A DNA stretch of 64,000 bases from Deltaproteobacteria bacterium (GTDB lineage Bacteria > Myxococcota_A > Polyangia > Nannocystales > Nannocystaceae): contig JADJEE010000001.1 in NCBI GenBank assembly GCA_016709225.1, positions 2,790,001 through 2,854,000 on the forward strand, written 5' to 3'. How positions within the stretch are numbered: the first letter of the stretch is position 1; every line of letters starts with the position of its first letter. The translations under genes and the position numbers were made by a program. The notes under the pieces are model-generated. The model ran no database searches. It was not told the DNA's origin and saw only the letters and a program-made list of their open reading frames with translations. Below, one piece after another: positions 44,499 to 52,089 of the stretch.

Positions 44499-44836
44499 CG
44501 GCGCCGCCTCGCGCTGCGCTCGGCGTGCGCGCGAAAGCCCTCGAGCTGATCGGACCAGAACGCCTCGACTTCGTCGAGCCAACGCCGCAGCTCGGCGAAT
44601 GGGCGCGGCTCGAGCTGGTAGACCCGCACCCGCGCGTCCTCCGGTAGGCCTTCCTCGCGCACGAGGCCGGAGCGCCGCAGCACCCGGAGGTGGCGGCTCA
44701 TCGCGGGCGCGCTCATCTCGAGCGCGTCGGCGAGCTCGCCGGCGCGGTGGGGACGACGGCGGAGCAGATCGACCACGCCACGGCGGGTCGGGTCTGCGAG
44801 CGCCAGCAGCGTGGCGTCGAGCGCAGCGGCGGTCAC
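44495..44836 (-). CDS. ArsR-family transcriptional repressor
   Basis: A 113-residue winged-helix repressor. Key parts are LLALADPTRRGVVDLLRR, AGELADALEMSAPAMSRHLR (recognition helix region), VLRRSGLVREEG and YQLEPRPFAELRRWLDEVEA. No CxC or other obvious metal site, so it belongs to the non-metal ArsR group that pairs with SRPBCC proteins. The GTG start overlaps the VOC stop (GTGA), and the stop overlaps the SRPBCC start. An AATC-centred palindrome inside the operon promoter is a good candidate for its own operator, giving autorepression. Confidence 0.9.
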   Translation of the reverse strand: MTAAALDATLLALADPTRRGVVDLLRRRPHRAGELADALEMSAPAMSRHLRVLRRSGLVREEGLPEDARVRVYQLEPRPFAELRRWLDEVEAFWSDQLEGFRAHAERSARRRR

Positions 44837-45300
44837 GTGCGGGGCTCGCCCTTGTTGCGCACGCGCTGCATGAACCACCACAGGTGGCCCTCGCAGTCGA
44901 GCGCGCCGTAGCTGCGATCGGACCAGTAGTCGTCGCCGTAGTCGCTGGTCGACGGCTCGCGCACGATCGTCGCACCGGCCTCGCGCGCGCGCCGAGCGTG
45001 CGCATCGGCGTCATCCACGAAGAACGCGAGCGCGGCGGTCGAACGCCCCCCGATCGCGCGGGGGCTGACGCACCGCTCGCGCCACGGCTCCTCGGCGGAT
45101 TTCTGCGCGCTGCCGTCGCCCACCATGACCAGCGCGTCGCCATACACGAGCTCGCTGTGGTGGATGGCGCCGTCGTCCCCCTCGACGACCAGACGGGCCT
45201 CGAAACCGAAGGCACGCACGATCCAGTCGATCGCCGAGCGGGGGTCCTGATAGTAGAGGCTCGCGGACATCCGCGGCCAATCGGGCGGCGTGGGCTTCAT
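44833..45300 (-). CDS. VOC-superfamily (glyoxalase/bleomycin-resistance-like) protein
   Basis: A 155-residue protein with two beta-alpha-beta-beta-beta modules (MSASLYYQDPRSAIDWIVRA; ALAFFVDDADAHARRAREAG; SYGALDCEGHLWWFMQ). The family includes metal-dependent lyases, dioxygenases and binding proteins. The likely metal ligands (His in IHHSELVYG, Glu in DCEGHLW) are partly kept. Family members usually begin with the PDWPRxSASLYY segment, which supports the ATG at 45300 rather than the internal one at 45270. The -10 box ends only about 7 bp upstream of that ATG, so the transcript may be leaderless. First gene of the operon. Confidence 0.87.
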   Translation of the reverse strand: MKPTPPDWPRMSASLYYQDPRSAIDWIVRAFGFEARLVVEGDDGAIHHSELVYGDALVMVGDGSAQKSAEEPWRERCVSPRAIGGRSTAALAFFVDDADAHARRAREAGATIVREPSTSDYGDDYWSDRSYGALDCEGHLWWFMQRVRNKGEPRT

Positions 45301-45307
45301 GCTGAAT

Positions 45308-45336
45308 TATTTAACCCAATCGTTAATGATTGTCAA
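45308..45336 (-). promoter_or_regulatory. Sigma-70-type promoter of the VOC-ArsR-SRPBCC operon
   Basis: On the minus strand TTGACA (45336-45331, perfect -35) is followed by 17 bp and TAAATA (45313-45308), or by 16 bp and TTAAAT. This A+T-rich patch stands out in the G+C-rich window. The -10 lies about 7 bp before the VOC ATG. Confidence 0.7.
45318..45331. promoter_or_regulatory. Palindromic operator, probably for ArsR
   Basis: AATCGTTAATGATT reads the same on both strands except for the two central-arm positions. It lies exactly between the -35 and -10 boxes, where a bound dimer would block RNA polymerase. Confidence 0.6.
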
Positions 45337-45386
45337 GCCGTGAAACCACCGCCGAGGCGACCGCGCCCCCAAAGGCAACCTCGAGG

Positions 45387-46076
45387 CTACGGTCGCGGCC
45401 AGGGCCCGAAGTGGTAGTCGATGGCGTCGAGCAGCTCGTCCGCGTAGGCGCGTCGCCGGGCAATCTTGCGATAGAACACGCGCCCCTGCGGATCGACGAT
45501 GTAGATCGCGTGGAGCGACAGCTCGGGCGTGTCGGGGTTCACCAGGCCGTAGCGACCGATGACGACCTCGTCCGGGTCGCTCGCGAGATCGAAGTCGAGG
45601 TGCTTGGCATCGGCCCACGCGACCGAGTCGGCGGGCGCATCGACGCTGACGGCGACCAGCTGGACGCCGCGATCGATGAAGGCTTGATGGTTGTCGCGCA
45701 GATCCCCGAGCTGCGTATTGCAGGCGGGTCACCAGAAGCCGCGGTAGAAGACGATCACGACCGGGCCGCGCGTGCGAGCCTGCGCGAGTGAGAAGCTTCC
45801 GCCGCGCGCCAGCGGCAGCTCGAAGTCGGGCGCGACGTCGCCGAGCTGCGGCGCGTGCGGGGCATCGGCGTAGGCGCCGTAGGCGTTGGTGGTGATGGGC
45901 TCGAGCGGCCCCTTCGAGCCGGCGCGATACCGCGGCGGTGCGAGCCCCGGGCGCGTGACGTCGCGGGGGTCGGGCCGCGCGAGCGCGGCCTCGGTCGGCG
46001 AGGTGGACGGCGTGACCGTGGGCCCGCACGCGGCGAGGCCCACGGCCGAGGCGAGGACACGCAGCGGCGTCTTCAT
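45387..46076 (-). CDS. Peroxiredoxin-like lipoprotein, putative selenoprotein (in-frame TGA)
   Basis: Read through one TGA, this is a 229-residue AhpC/TSA-type redoxin. MKTPLRVLASAVGLAAC gives a lipobox, then a short tether and APDFELPLARGGSFSLA. The active-site strand is VVIVFYRGFW-TGA-PACNTQLGDL. The TGA (45729-45731, codon 116) stands exactly where family members have the peroxidatic/redox cysteine of CxxC, leaving U-P-A-C with Cys119. The same frame then stays open for 113 codons of clear redoxin sequence (VQLVAVSVDAPADSVAW; IYIVDPQGRVFYRKIAR) to a TAG at 45387. Selenocysteine is the best reading; a nonsense mutation or base error is the alternative. A hairpin follows the TGA. SelA/B/C/D genes are not in the window. 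Confidence 0.8.
45697..45715 (-). promoter_or_regulatory. Candidate bacterial SECIS hairpin
   Basis: In the mRNA, starting 14 nt after the UGA, CGCAG pairs with CUGCG. Above a C/U mismatch, UC pairs with GA and closes a GGG apical loop 22-24 nt after the UGA. The distance and G-rich loop fit bacterial SECIS expectations. A competing fold pairs CCCG directly after the UGA with CGGG. Not computed. Confidence 0.45.
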
Positions 46077-46204
46077 CACGGGCGGTGGTCAGCGTAGCAG
46101 TCGGGGGCCGCTGCCGTCGTGGTGCGAGCCGCCCTCGCCCGCCTTCGGCCCCCGCGCGGCCGACCGCTTCGCGGCCGGGACCGCAATCGCCCACCCACAT
46201 CGAT

Positions 46205-46254
46205 CCACGGTCGCACCACGGTCGTACCGCCTCCGACCGACCGCACCGCGGTCG
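46205..46254. repeat. Short direct repeats upstream of the HupE gene
   Basis: CCACGGTCG at 46205-46213 and 46216-46224, and CCGCGGTCG at 46246-46254, ending 23 bp before the HupE-like start. Possible regulator-binding sites in the divergent gap with the redoxin gene; chance recurrence in G+C-rich DNA cannot be excluded. Confidence 0.3.
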
Positions 46255-46277
46255 TCAGGCCAGGAGACGCCCACCCC

Positions 46278-47402
46278 ATGGGACACCACGTCGAGCAGCG
46301 CACCCGAACCACCCCTGCGGTGGCGCGCCTCCTGGCCCCCTTCGCGCTGGCGCTCGTCGGCGCTGCGATGCCCGTGACCGCGCAGGCCCACATGGGTAGC
46401 AAGAAGACCATCACGGTGGTCACCCACGACGCCGGCGCGACCCTCGACGTCACCGTCGACGCCGTCGACGCTGCGGTCGCGCTGGGCCTGCCGGCGTCGG
46501 CCTCGCACGCGCGCCTGCTCGGCCGCGAGACGCTGGTGCGGGGCTGGCTCGCCGGTGGCATCACCGTGAGCTCCGATGGCGGTCGCTGTCGCGGCACCGC
46601 AGCAGCGCCCGAGATCACCGCCCAGGATGGCCGCGACGCGCTGCGCGTGCGCATCGAGGTCGCGTGCCCCGAGCCCGCCACGGGGCTGCGTCTGCGCGAC
46701 GAGACCGTCTTCGCAGAGGATCCCGATCACGAGACCTTCGTCGCGATGGCGGGCGGCACCGGTGACGTGCTCCGCGGCGAGCGACGCGAGATCGCCCTCG
46801 CGACCGCACCTTCGGCGTGGCGCACCGCGACCGCGTTCGTCCGCGAGGGCGCCGTGCACCTGGTCACCGGCTACGATCACCTGCTGTTCCTCTTGTCGCT
46901 GGTGCTGTCGGCGGGGGTGCTCGCGCGACGCGAAGGCCTGCGCCGCGCCGCGCGGGACGTCGCATGGGTCGTGACCGCGTTCACGCTGGGGCACAGCATC
47001 TCGCTGGTACTCGCCGCGCTCGGGGTCGTCTCGCTGCCGTCGCAACTGGTCGAGAGCGCCATCGCAGCCTCGATCATCGCCGTCGCCGCGCTCAACGTCG
47101 CCCGCCCGCAGGCCCGCGTGGCGAAGCCGTGGATCGCAGGGGCGTTCGGCATCGTGCACGGCTTCGGCTTCTCGTCGGTGCTGGCCGACGTCGGTCTACC
47201 CGCGAGTCATCGCGCGGTGGCCCTGGCGTCGTTCAACGTCGGCATCGAGCTCGCGCAGCTGGTCTTCGTGACCCTGGTGATGCTGCCGCTCGTATGGGCC
47301 GCGCACCATCGTCGGTATCAGACGGTGGTCGTGCGCGGAGGTTCGCTGGCGATCGCAGCCTGTGGCTGCGTGTGGCTGGTGGAACGCGGCCTGGGCCTGT
47401 GA
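46278..47402 (+). CDS. HupE/UreJ-family membrane protein
   Basis: A 374-residue protein. The signal/first helix (LLAPFALALVGAAMPVTAQA) is followed by AHMGSKKT and an extracytoplasmic beta domain to about residue 190. Then come six to seven membrane helices beginning GAVHLVTGYDHLLFLLSLVL. GxDHLLFLL is the HupE/UreJ hallmark, and FTLGHSISLVLAALGVV and GIVHGFGFSSVLADVGLP complete the family blocks. HupE/UreJ proteins are linked to nickel or cobalt uptake; the large exported N-domain is typical of the HupE/UreJ_2 subgroup, whose substrate is unclear. Likely first gene of a set with the lipoprotein at 47515 and DUF4331 at 48522. Confidence 0.87.
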   Translation: MGHHVEQRTRTTPAVARLLAPFALALVGAAMPVTAQAHMGSKKTITVVTHDAGATLDVTVDAVDAAVALGLPASASHARLLGRETLVRGWLAGGITVSSDGGRCRGTAAAPEITAQDGRDALRVRIEVACPEPATGLRLRDETVFAEDPDHETFVAMAGGTGDVLRGERREIALATAPSAWRTATAFVREGAVHLVTGYDHLLFLLSLVLSAGVLARREGLRRAARDVAWVVTAFTLGHSISLVLAALGVVSLPSQLVESAIAASIIAVAALNVARPQARVAKPWIAGAFGIVHGFGFSSVLADVGLPASHRAVALASFNVGIELAQLVFVTLVMLPLVWAAHHRRYQTVVVRGGSLAIAACGCVWLVERGLGL

Positions 47403-47468
47403 CGCACACAGATCCGACCGTGGATTCTGGCTCGTAGACGCGACGACAACGACAAGAAAGACGACGCT

Positions 47469-47500
47469 GACCAGCGGCCGCGTTCGACTGCGGCCTGGTC
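47469..47500 (+). other. Hairpin before the propeller lipoprotein gene
   Basis: GACCA-gc-GGCCGC pairs with GCGGCC-TGGTC (11 bp with a 2-nt bulge, 8-nt loop). It ends just before the GGGGAG ribosome-binding site of the gene at 47515. May attenuate or end the upstream HupE transcript, or stabilise the mRNA. Confidence 0.4.
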
Positions 47501-47514
47501 GATGGGGAGTACGC

Positions 47515-48495
47515 ATGCACGACACACGACATCGAATGCTGGGCCGCATGGCCTTCTCGGGGGCCATCGCCACGGTCCTCGGCTGCGGTTCCGGGGGTGG
47601 CGATTCACTACCGACGGGGGCTCCGACGACGCTCGAGCGCATCGCCGACGACGGCTTCACCAACGCGGGCGCGGTCGCGGTGAGCCCCGACGGCGAGACC
47701 TTCTACGTCTCGGCGTACGGCGAAGGCAACGCACCGACCATCTTCGCGCTCGACGTCGCGAGCCAGACGCTCGACGTGCTGCACGCCGGTGCGCCGCTGC
47801 TCTACCCCTCGGACGTCGCGACCTCGTGCGACGGTGACACGCTGTTCGTCGCCGACATGGGCCTGCAGTCGGGCGAGTACGAGATCGGTGGCAGCGAGAG
47901 CGCCGAGCTGCAGAAGCGCAATGGCGGCATCTACACCCTGCGCCCCGATGGCGGCGCGCCGCAGCAACTCGCCGCCACCGGCATCGCGCGAGCCGCAGGC
48001 GTGGTCGTCGGCACCGGCTGCGACATGCTCTACGTCGGCGGCTGGACCGACGCTGGCGTGCCGGCGGTCTTCCGGCTGCCGACCGCCGGCGGCAGCGCGG
48101 TGATCGTGCACGAGGGCGCGCCGCTGGTGTCACCCGCGGGGATCCACGTCGACGCCGACGGCGTGGCGTGGGTGATGGACCACGGCGCGCGCGGCAAGGA
48201 CGGCGAGGGCTCGCTGTTCGCCATCGACGCCGCCGGCAAGGTCTCGCAGGTGCTGAGCGGCGTCGGCATGGGCCGCATCGGCGGCGTCTCGCTGGTACCG
48301 GGCGGCGAGACGGCGGTGATTCCCGCCAGCGACGGCGAGGGCAAGAGCTTCCTGCTCACCGCCAACACCAAGACCGGCACGCGCGCCGACGTCGACGCGC
48401 CCGATCTACGACACCCCACCGGTGTCGCCGCAGCCCGCAACGCCGCCGTCATGGCGGTCGCCACCGAGAACGCCATCTACGCCGCCACCTTCTGA
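47515..48495 (+). CDS. Beta-propeller-like lipoprotein
   Basis: A 326-residue lipoprotein: MLGRMAFSGAIATVLGC gives the lipobox. GGGGAG lies 6 nt before the ATG at 47515. The mature protein has repeated propeller-blade segments: AGAVAVSPDGETFYVSAYG, LLYPSDVATSCDGDTLFVAD, AAGVVVGTGCDMLYVGGW and AGIHVDADGVAWVMDHGA. They are similar to SMP-30/NHL-type six-bladed propellers. No catalytic metal motif was identified. Lies between HupE/UreJ and DUF4331 genes, 26 bp before the latter, suggesting one transcription unit for envelope proteins. Confidence 0.8.
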   Translation: MHDTRHRMLGRMAFSGAIATVLGCGSGGGDSLPTGAPTTLERIADDGFTNAGAVAVSPDGETFYVSAYGEGNAPTIFALDVASQTLDVLHAGAPLLYPSDVATSCDGDTLFVADMGLQSGEYEIGGSESAELQKRNGGIYTLRPDGGAPQQLAATGIARAAGVVVGTGCDMLYVGGWTDAGVPAVFRLPTAGGSAVIVHEGAPLVSPAGIHVDADGVAWVMDHGARGKDGEGSLFAIDAAGKVSQVLSGVGMGRIGGVSLVPGGETAVIPASDGEGKSFLLTANTKTGTRADVDAPDLRHPTGVAAARNAAVMAVATENAIYAATF

Positions 48496-48521
48496 GTGAA
48501 GACAAAAAGGATCCAACGACC

Positions 48522-49814
48522 ATGAAGACGCAACCCACCATTTTCTCCGTCGCCCTCGGTGCCGCCGCTGCGCTGGTCGCCCTGCCGGGTACCGCATCCG
48601 CCTCCAGCCACCGCGAGGCCCCGGCCATCGCCGAGGACCAGTTCGCCGACAACACCGACGTCTACACCTTCATCAGCCCCAGCGATCCCGATCGTCTGGT
48701 GATGGTGGCGAACTACGTGCCGCTGCTCATCCCCTCGTCGGGGCCGAACTTCTACCGCTTCTCGGACAACGTCCGCTACGAGTTCCGCCTCGACAACGAC
48801 GGCGATGCGCGCACCGACGTCACCTACCACTTCGCCTTCCACACCCAGGTGAAGAACGGCGGCACCTTCCTCTACAACGTCGGCCCGGTCGACGACATCA
48901 ACAGCGCCAACCTCAACGTCATCCAGACCTACGATCTGTACATGGCGTACCAGAACCAGGCGGGCGACAAGATCATCGAGCAGATCGTGACGGGCGCGCC
49001 GGTGGCACCGTGGCACGTCGGCGACCGCACCTTCCCCAACGACAGCTACGACGCGGTCGCGGCCCAGGCCATCACCACCGCCACCGACGGCTCGACCGTG
49101 TTCGCCGGCCCCCGCGACGAACCGTTCTTCGTCGACCTGCACGTGTTCGATCTGCTCGGCGTGGCCGGTGCGCCGACCACCGACGGCGTGAACGTCATGT
49201 CGCTCGTGCTCGAGGTACCGATCGACCGTATCGTCCGCGGCGGGCAGCGCACCGCCGACGCGACCTCGAAGAACGCGATCGTGGGCCTGTGGGCCCGCGC
49301 CCTGCGTCCGATCGTCACCATCCGCAACGGCGATCGCGACGACAGCAACTTCGGCGGCTTCCAGCAGGTCTCGCGCCTCGCGGTGCCGCTGGTCAACGAG
49401 GCCGTGATCCCGCTGCAGGACAAGAACGCGTTCAACCGCGGGGCGCCGGTCGACGACGTGGCCTCGTTCGGCACGTACATCCTCAACCCCGAGTTGCCCG
49501 GGCTGCTCAACCTCGTGCTCGGTGCTGGCTGTGCGCCGACCCCCAGCGACGGGCGCCTCGACATCGTGGGCATCCTCTCGCCCAACGGCACGGCTGCCGC
49601 GGACCTGCTGCGCATCAACGTCGCGCAGGGGCAGACCTACGACAACGTCGGCTTCCCCAACGGTCGCCGGCTCGAGGATGACGTCACCGACACCCTGCTG
49701 ACGGTGCTGTGCAACAACGGCGGTGCGGTCGGCGACGGTGTCGACGCCAACGACCTCGCGTTCCTCGACGAGATGCCGTACCTGGCCTCGCCGCACTCCG
49801 GCAACCCGCTGTAG
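48522..49814 (+). CDS. DUF4331 domain exported protein
   Basis: A 430-residue exported protein with a cleavable signal (ALGAAAALVALPGTASA, then SSHREAPAI). DUF4331 hallmarks are SSHREAP right after the signal, DNTDVYTFISPSDPDRLVMV, NFYRFSDNVRYEFRLDNDGD and FPNGRRLEDDVTDTLL near the end. The family is widespread in secreted bacterial proteins, and its function is unknown. It often co-occurs with HupE/UreJ membrane proteins, as here. AAAGG about 11 nt upstream of the ATG is a usable ribosome-binding site. Followed by a strong convergent terminator. Confidence 0.92.
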   Translation: MKTQPTIFSVALGAAAALVALPGTASASSHREAPAIAEDQFADNTDVYTFISPSDPDRLVMVANYVPLLIPSSGPNFYRFSDNVRYEFRLDNDGDARTDVTYHFAFHTQVKNGGTFLYNVGPVDDINSANLNVIQTYDLYMAYQNQAGDKIIEQIVTGAPVAPWHVGDRTFPNDSYDAVAAQAITTATDGSTVFAGPRDEPFFVDLHVFDLLGVAGAPTTDGVNVMSLVLEVPIDRIVRGGQRTADATSKNAIVGLWARALRPIVTIRNGDRDDSNFGGFQQVSRLAVPLVNEAVIPLQDKNAFNRGAPVDDVASFGTYILNPELPGLLNLVLGAGCAPTPSDGRLDIVGILSPNGTAAADLLRINVAQGQTYDNVGFPNGRRLEDDVTDTLLTVLCNNGGAVGDGVDANDLAFLDEMPYLASPHSGNPL

Positions 49815-49840
49815 CGCGCACGGCAGCGCGCGCGCCCCCA

Positions 49841-49876
49841 CGACGCGTCGGCGGTCCCAGGATCGCCGGCGCGTCG
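49841..49876. terminator. Bidirectional terminator hairpin
   Basis: A 13-bp stem CGACGCGTCGGCG / CGCCGGCGCGTCG (one U-G pair) with a 10-nt loop, in the 74-bp gap between the convergent DUF4331 and catalase-like genes. Confidence 0.7.
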
Positions 49877-49888
49877 CTGCGTTCGGGC

Positions 49889-50881
49889 TCAGGCCGCGCC
49901 GCGGGCCTGCTGGCTCGCGAAGTACGCGACCTTGCGCGCGCGCATGACGTCGCCCAGCGGGCGATGCTCCGCCAACGCGTTCCACGGATCGAAGCGCCCC
50001 GCCTCGGCGGTGCTCTCGCGCTGCCGTGCCTCGGCATCGTCGAACGATTGTGGCGCGATCGTGAGCGTCGCGACGTCGACATACGGTGCGATCGCTTCGG
50101 GCCAGTCGACGCTGGCGTCCTCGATCGGTGTGGTCGACTCGTCGACGAAGAACTGCAGCTGCATGCGGTACGACAGCGGGCCGAGGTCGAGCTGTGCGCG
50201 GAGATCGGCGGCCCAGTCGTCGGACGCCCCGGCCCGCGGCGAGCGTGACGGTGGCGGCAGCAGACGTGCCCGCGCCGCGTACGGCCCGCACGCGAACGGC
50301 ACCACGGTGTGGAACGACTCGGTCGCGAAGCCGCTGAAGGGCTTGCCGATCACCGCCTTGGCCGCCTTGGCCGCGCGCAGTGCCCCGAGCACACCGTGCC
50401 GCCGAATGAGGTGACCGAGCAGCGCCAGCGGCCCGCGTTCGAGCGCCAGCACCAGCTCGACGAAGTCCGCGGCCTTGGCTGCGGAGAACTTGGTGTGGTT
50501 GATGAGCGTGAAGTCCTGCGAGGCCGTCTCACCGGTGCCGAGCGCGTTGGGCCCCTGCACGCCGAACACGCGCATCGCGAAGCCCCGCACGTCGGGTCGG
50601 CCATCGCTGCGGCGATCCATGCCGCCGTTGGAAAGCCGCACCAGCGTCTCGTGGCGCCCGGCCGCCGCGAACAAGCCGTGCCGTGCATGCGCCGGCAGGT
50701 CGTCTTGCACGTCGAGGGTGGCGGCGAGTGCCAGCAGCTGACGACGGTGCAGCGCCCGGCCCGGGCCTTGCGCGGCCTCGCGCCGCCGCTGGGCCGCGAC
50801 CAACCCTTGCGCATAGCGAGCGAAGCGCTGCTCCTCGTCGTCGGCGATCTGCTCGCGCCACTGGGTCGATGGGGCCGTCAT
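49889..50881 (-). CDS. Catalase-like haem protein
   Basis: A 330-residue protein of the short catalase-related family, compared with about 480 or more for true catalases. Recognisable parts are GRALHRRQLLALAATLDVQDD (with the His expected near the distal haem site), LFAAAGRHETLVRLSNGGMD, DVRGFAMRVFGVQG, SQDFTLINHTKF and RMQLQFFVDE. Peroxide decomposition or an organic-peroxide role is inferred; the proximal Tyr motif (RxxxY) is not clear. No signal peptide. Last gene of a minus-strand run with a membrane protein, a rhodanese and a TusA-DsrE2 fusion. The ATG at 50881 is used; a GTG/ATG frame extends to 50893. Confidence 0.8.
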   Translation of the reverse strand: MTAPSTQWREQIADDEEQRFARYAQGLVAAQRRREAAQGPGRALHRRQLLALAATLDVQDDLPAHARHGLFAAAGRHETLVRLSNGGMDRRSDGRPDVRGFAMRVFGVQGPNALGTGETASQDFTLINHTKFSAAKAADFVELVLALERGPLALLGHLIRRHGVLGALRAAKAAKAVIGKPFSGFATESFHTVVPFACGPYAARARLLPPPSRSPRAGASDDWAADLRAQLDLGPLSYRMQLQFFVDESTTPIEDASVDWPEAIAPYVDVATLTIAPQSFDDAEARQRESTAEAGRFDPWNALAEHRPLGDVMRARKVAYFASQQARGAA

Positions 50882-50912
50882 GGCCGCGACCATGCCACGG
50901 ACGCCGGCCGGA

Positions 50913-51395
50913 CTACAGCGTGCCCGCGTCGACCGGCGCGAAGGGCTCGAGGTCGTCGTGCGCGGCCTCGGCGGTGTCCTTGCGCTCGAACTCGACGACC
51001 AGCAGCGAACAGCCCTCGCGCACCCGCGGCTCGAGCTCCCGGAGCTCGCGCTTGGGAATCCGCGTGCCGGCCTGCATGGCGCCGACCAGGCCCATCAGCA
51101 CCCCGGTGACACCGCCGAGGCCGATGCCCATCGCGATCGTCATCCCGAGCAGCAGGTCGAAGGCGCCCGCGAGCGCGCCGGCGACCGCCATGAACACGCC
51201 ACCGGCCGCCATCGCGATCACGATGTTGCGGCCGAACTCGGTCGCGCCCTCCGGCAACAGGTTGCCGTCGAGCGGCGCGCGCGTGTGCAGCTGCACCGTC
51301 ACCGCGCCGCCGCGCCCGTGCTTGCGCTGCAACAGCTCGACCGCAGCCGTCGCGCGGTCCGAGGCATCGAACAGGGCATACACGACCGCGGGCAT
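50913..51395 (-). CDS. Small membrane protein with glycine-rich helix pair
   Basis: A 160-residue protein. The N-terminal beta-alpha-beta (MPAVVYALFDASDRATAAVE) resembles the soluble part of general-stress-type proteins. It is followed by two Gly/Ala-rich membrane helices (residues about 58-105; AMAAGGVFMAVAGALAGAF, MGIGLGGVTGVLMGLVGAM). A C-terminal soluble strand-helix (CSLLVVEFERKDTAEAAHDD) ends it. Family not named. It lies 57 bp after the rhodanese gene and 31 bp before the catalase-like gene on the same strand. Confidence 0.7.
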   Translation of the reverse strand: MPAVVYALFDASDRATAAVELLQRKHGRGGAVTVQLHTRAPLDGNLLPEGATEFGRNIVIAMAAGGVFMAVAGALAGAFDLLLGMTIAMGIGLGGVTGVLMGLVGAMQAGTRIPKRELRELEPRVREGCSLLVVEFERKDTAEAAHDDLEPFAPVDAGTL

Positions 51396-51452
51396 GGGCG
51401 CGCAGAGAGTGCCGCGCCACGCGACCGGGGGCAAGCGGCCACGGCGGGCGCG

Positions 51453-52079
51453 TCAGCCGGCGCGGTCGCCGTGCCGCTGCAGCACCGCGAGGAAACGATC
51501 GACGTTGGCGGCCACGCGGCTGGCCTCGGTGCCGACGCGACGCGAAGCCGCGGCCGCGTGGTCGAGCACGCGGATCAGATCGTCGGCCAGCGGCGCGTCG
51601 AAGCGTGCGCCCGCCCGTGCGAAGCACGCCTCGAGGAGCTGCATCGGGTCGATCTCGTCGCCGGCGACCTCGACGATCTCCGCCACGAAGCAGGCCGCCA
51701 TCGCGCGCGGCAGCTCCGCGAGCGAACGGCCCCCGAGCACGGGGTCGGCGTGGTGCTCGGCCAGCTCGACGCCGCAGACCGGCAGGCCCTCGGCGCGCCA
51801 GGCCAGAACCCCGCCCTCGAGCACCCACAGCCGCGATTGCACGCCGCCGGGGATCGCCGCGAACGCGTCGCGGCAGCGGTTGCCGCTCAGGCACACCAGC
51901 ACCGCGCCGTGCTCGCCGCCGGTATCGTCGAGCGCCGCTGCGATCGCGCGGGGCTCGTTGAGCACCGCGATCGAGCCGGGCACGAAGCCCACACCGCCGA
52001 GCCGCTCGTCGCGCGGCCGAACGTCGAGGATCGCCAGCTCGTGGCGACGCACCAGCTCCAGCGGCGTGATGGTGCGCAT
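51453..52079 (-). CDS. Rhodanese-domain protein
   Basis: A 208-residue protein. Residues 1-105 are a rhodanese domain: ITPLELVRRHELAILDVRPR, then the active loop VCLSGNRCRDA with Cys63, then WVLEGGVLAWRAEGLPV. Such enzymes hold persulfide on the loop cysteine and pass sulfane sulfur to acceptors such as TusA. The second half (about 110-208) is helical and unknown, with one Cys (AMAACFVAEIVEV). It starts 10 bp after the TusA-DsrE2 fusion, so the proteins probably form one sulfur-relay system. Confidence 0.88.
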   Translation of the reverse strand: MRTITPLELVRRHELAILDVRPRDERLGGVGFVPGSIAVLNEPRAIAAALDDTGGEHGAVLVCLSGNRCRDAFAAIPGGVQSRLWVLEGGVLAWRAEGLPVCGVELAEHHADPVLGGRSLAELPRAMAACFVAEIVEVAGDEIDPMQLLEACFARAGARFDAPLADDLIRVLDHAAAASRRVGTEASRVAANVDRFLAVLQRHGDRAG

Positions 52080-52089
52080 GGCGGCCCCG

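Noticed and set aside
45330..45791. Plus-strand open frame covering the TGA of the redoxin gene
   Set aside because: No protein-like features, whereas the minus-strand frame gives clear redoxin sequence on both sides of the TGA.
45729..46079. Redoxin gene as a 116-codon truncated pseudogene
   Set aside because: Sequence after the TGA stays in frame, retains family blocks and codon bias, and the TGA replaces precisely the catalytic Cys. Decay would more often bring frameshifts or several stops.
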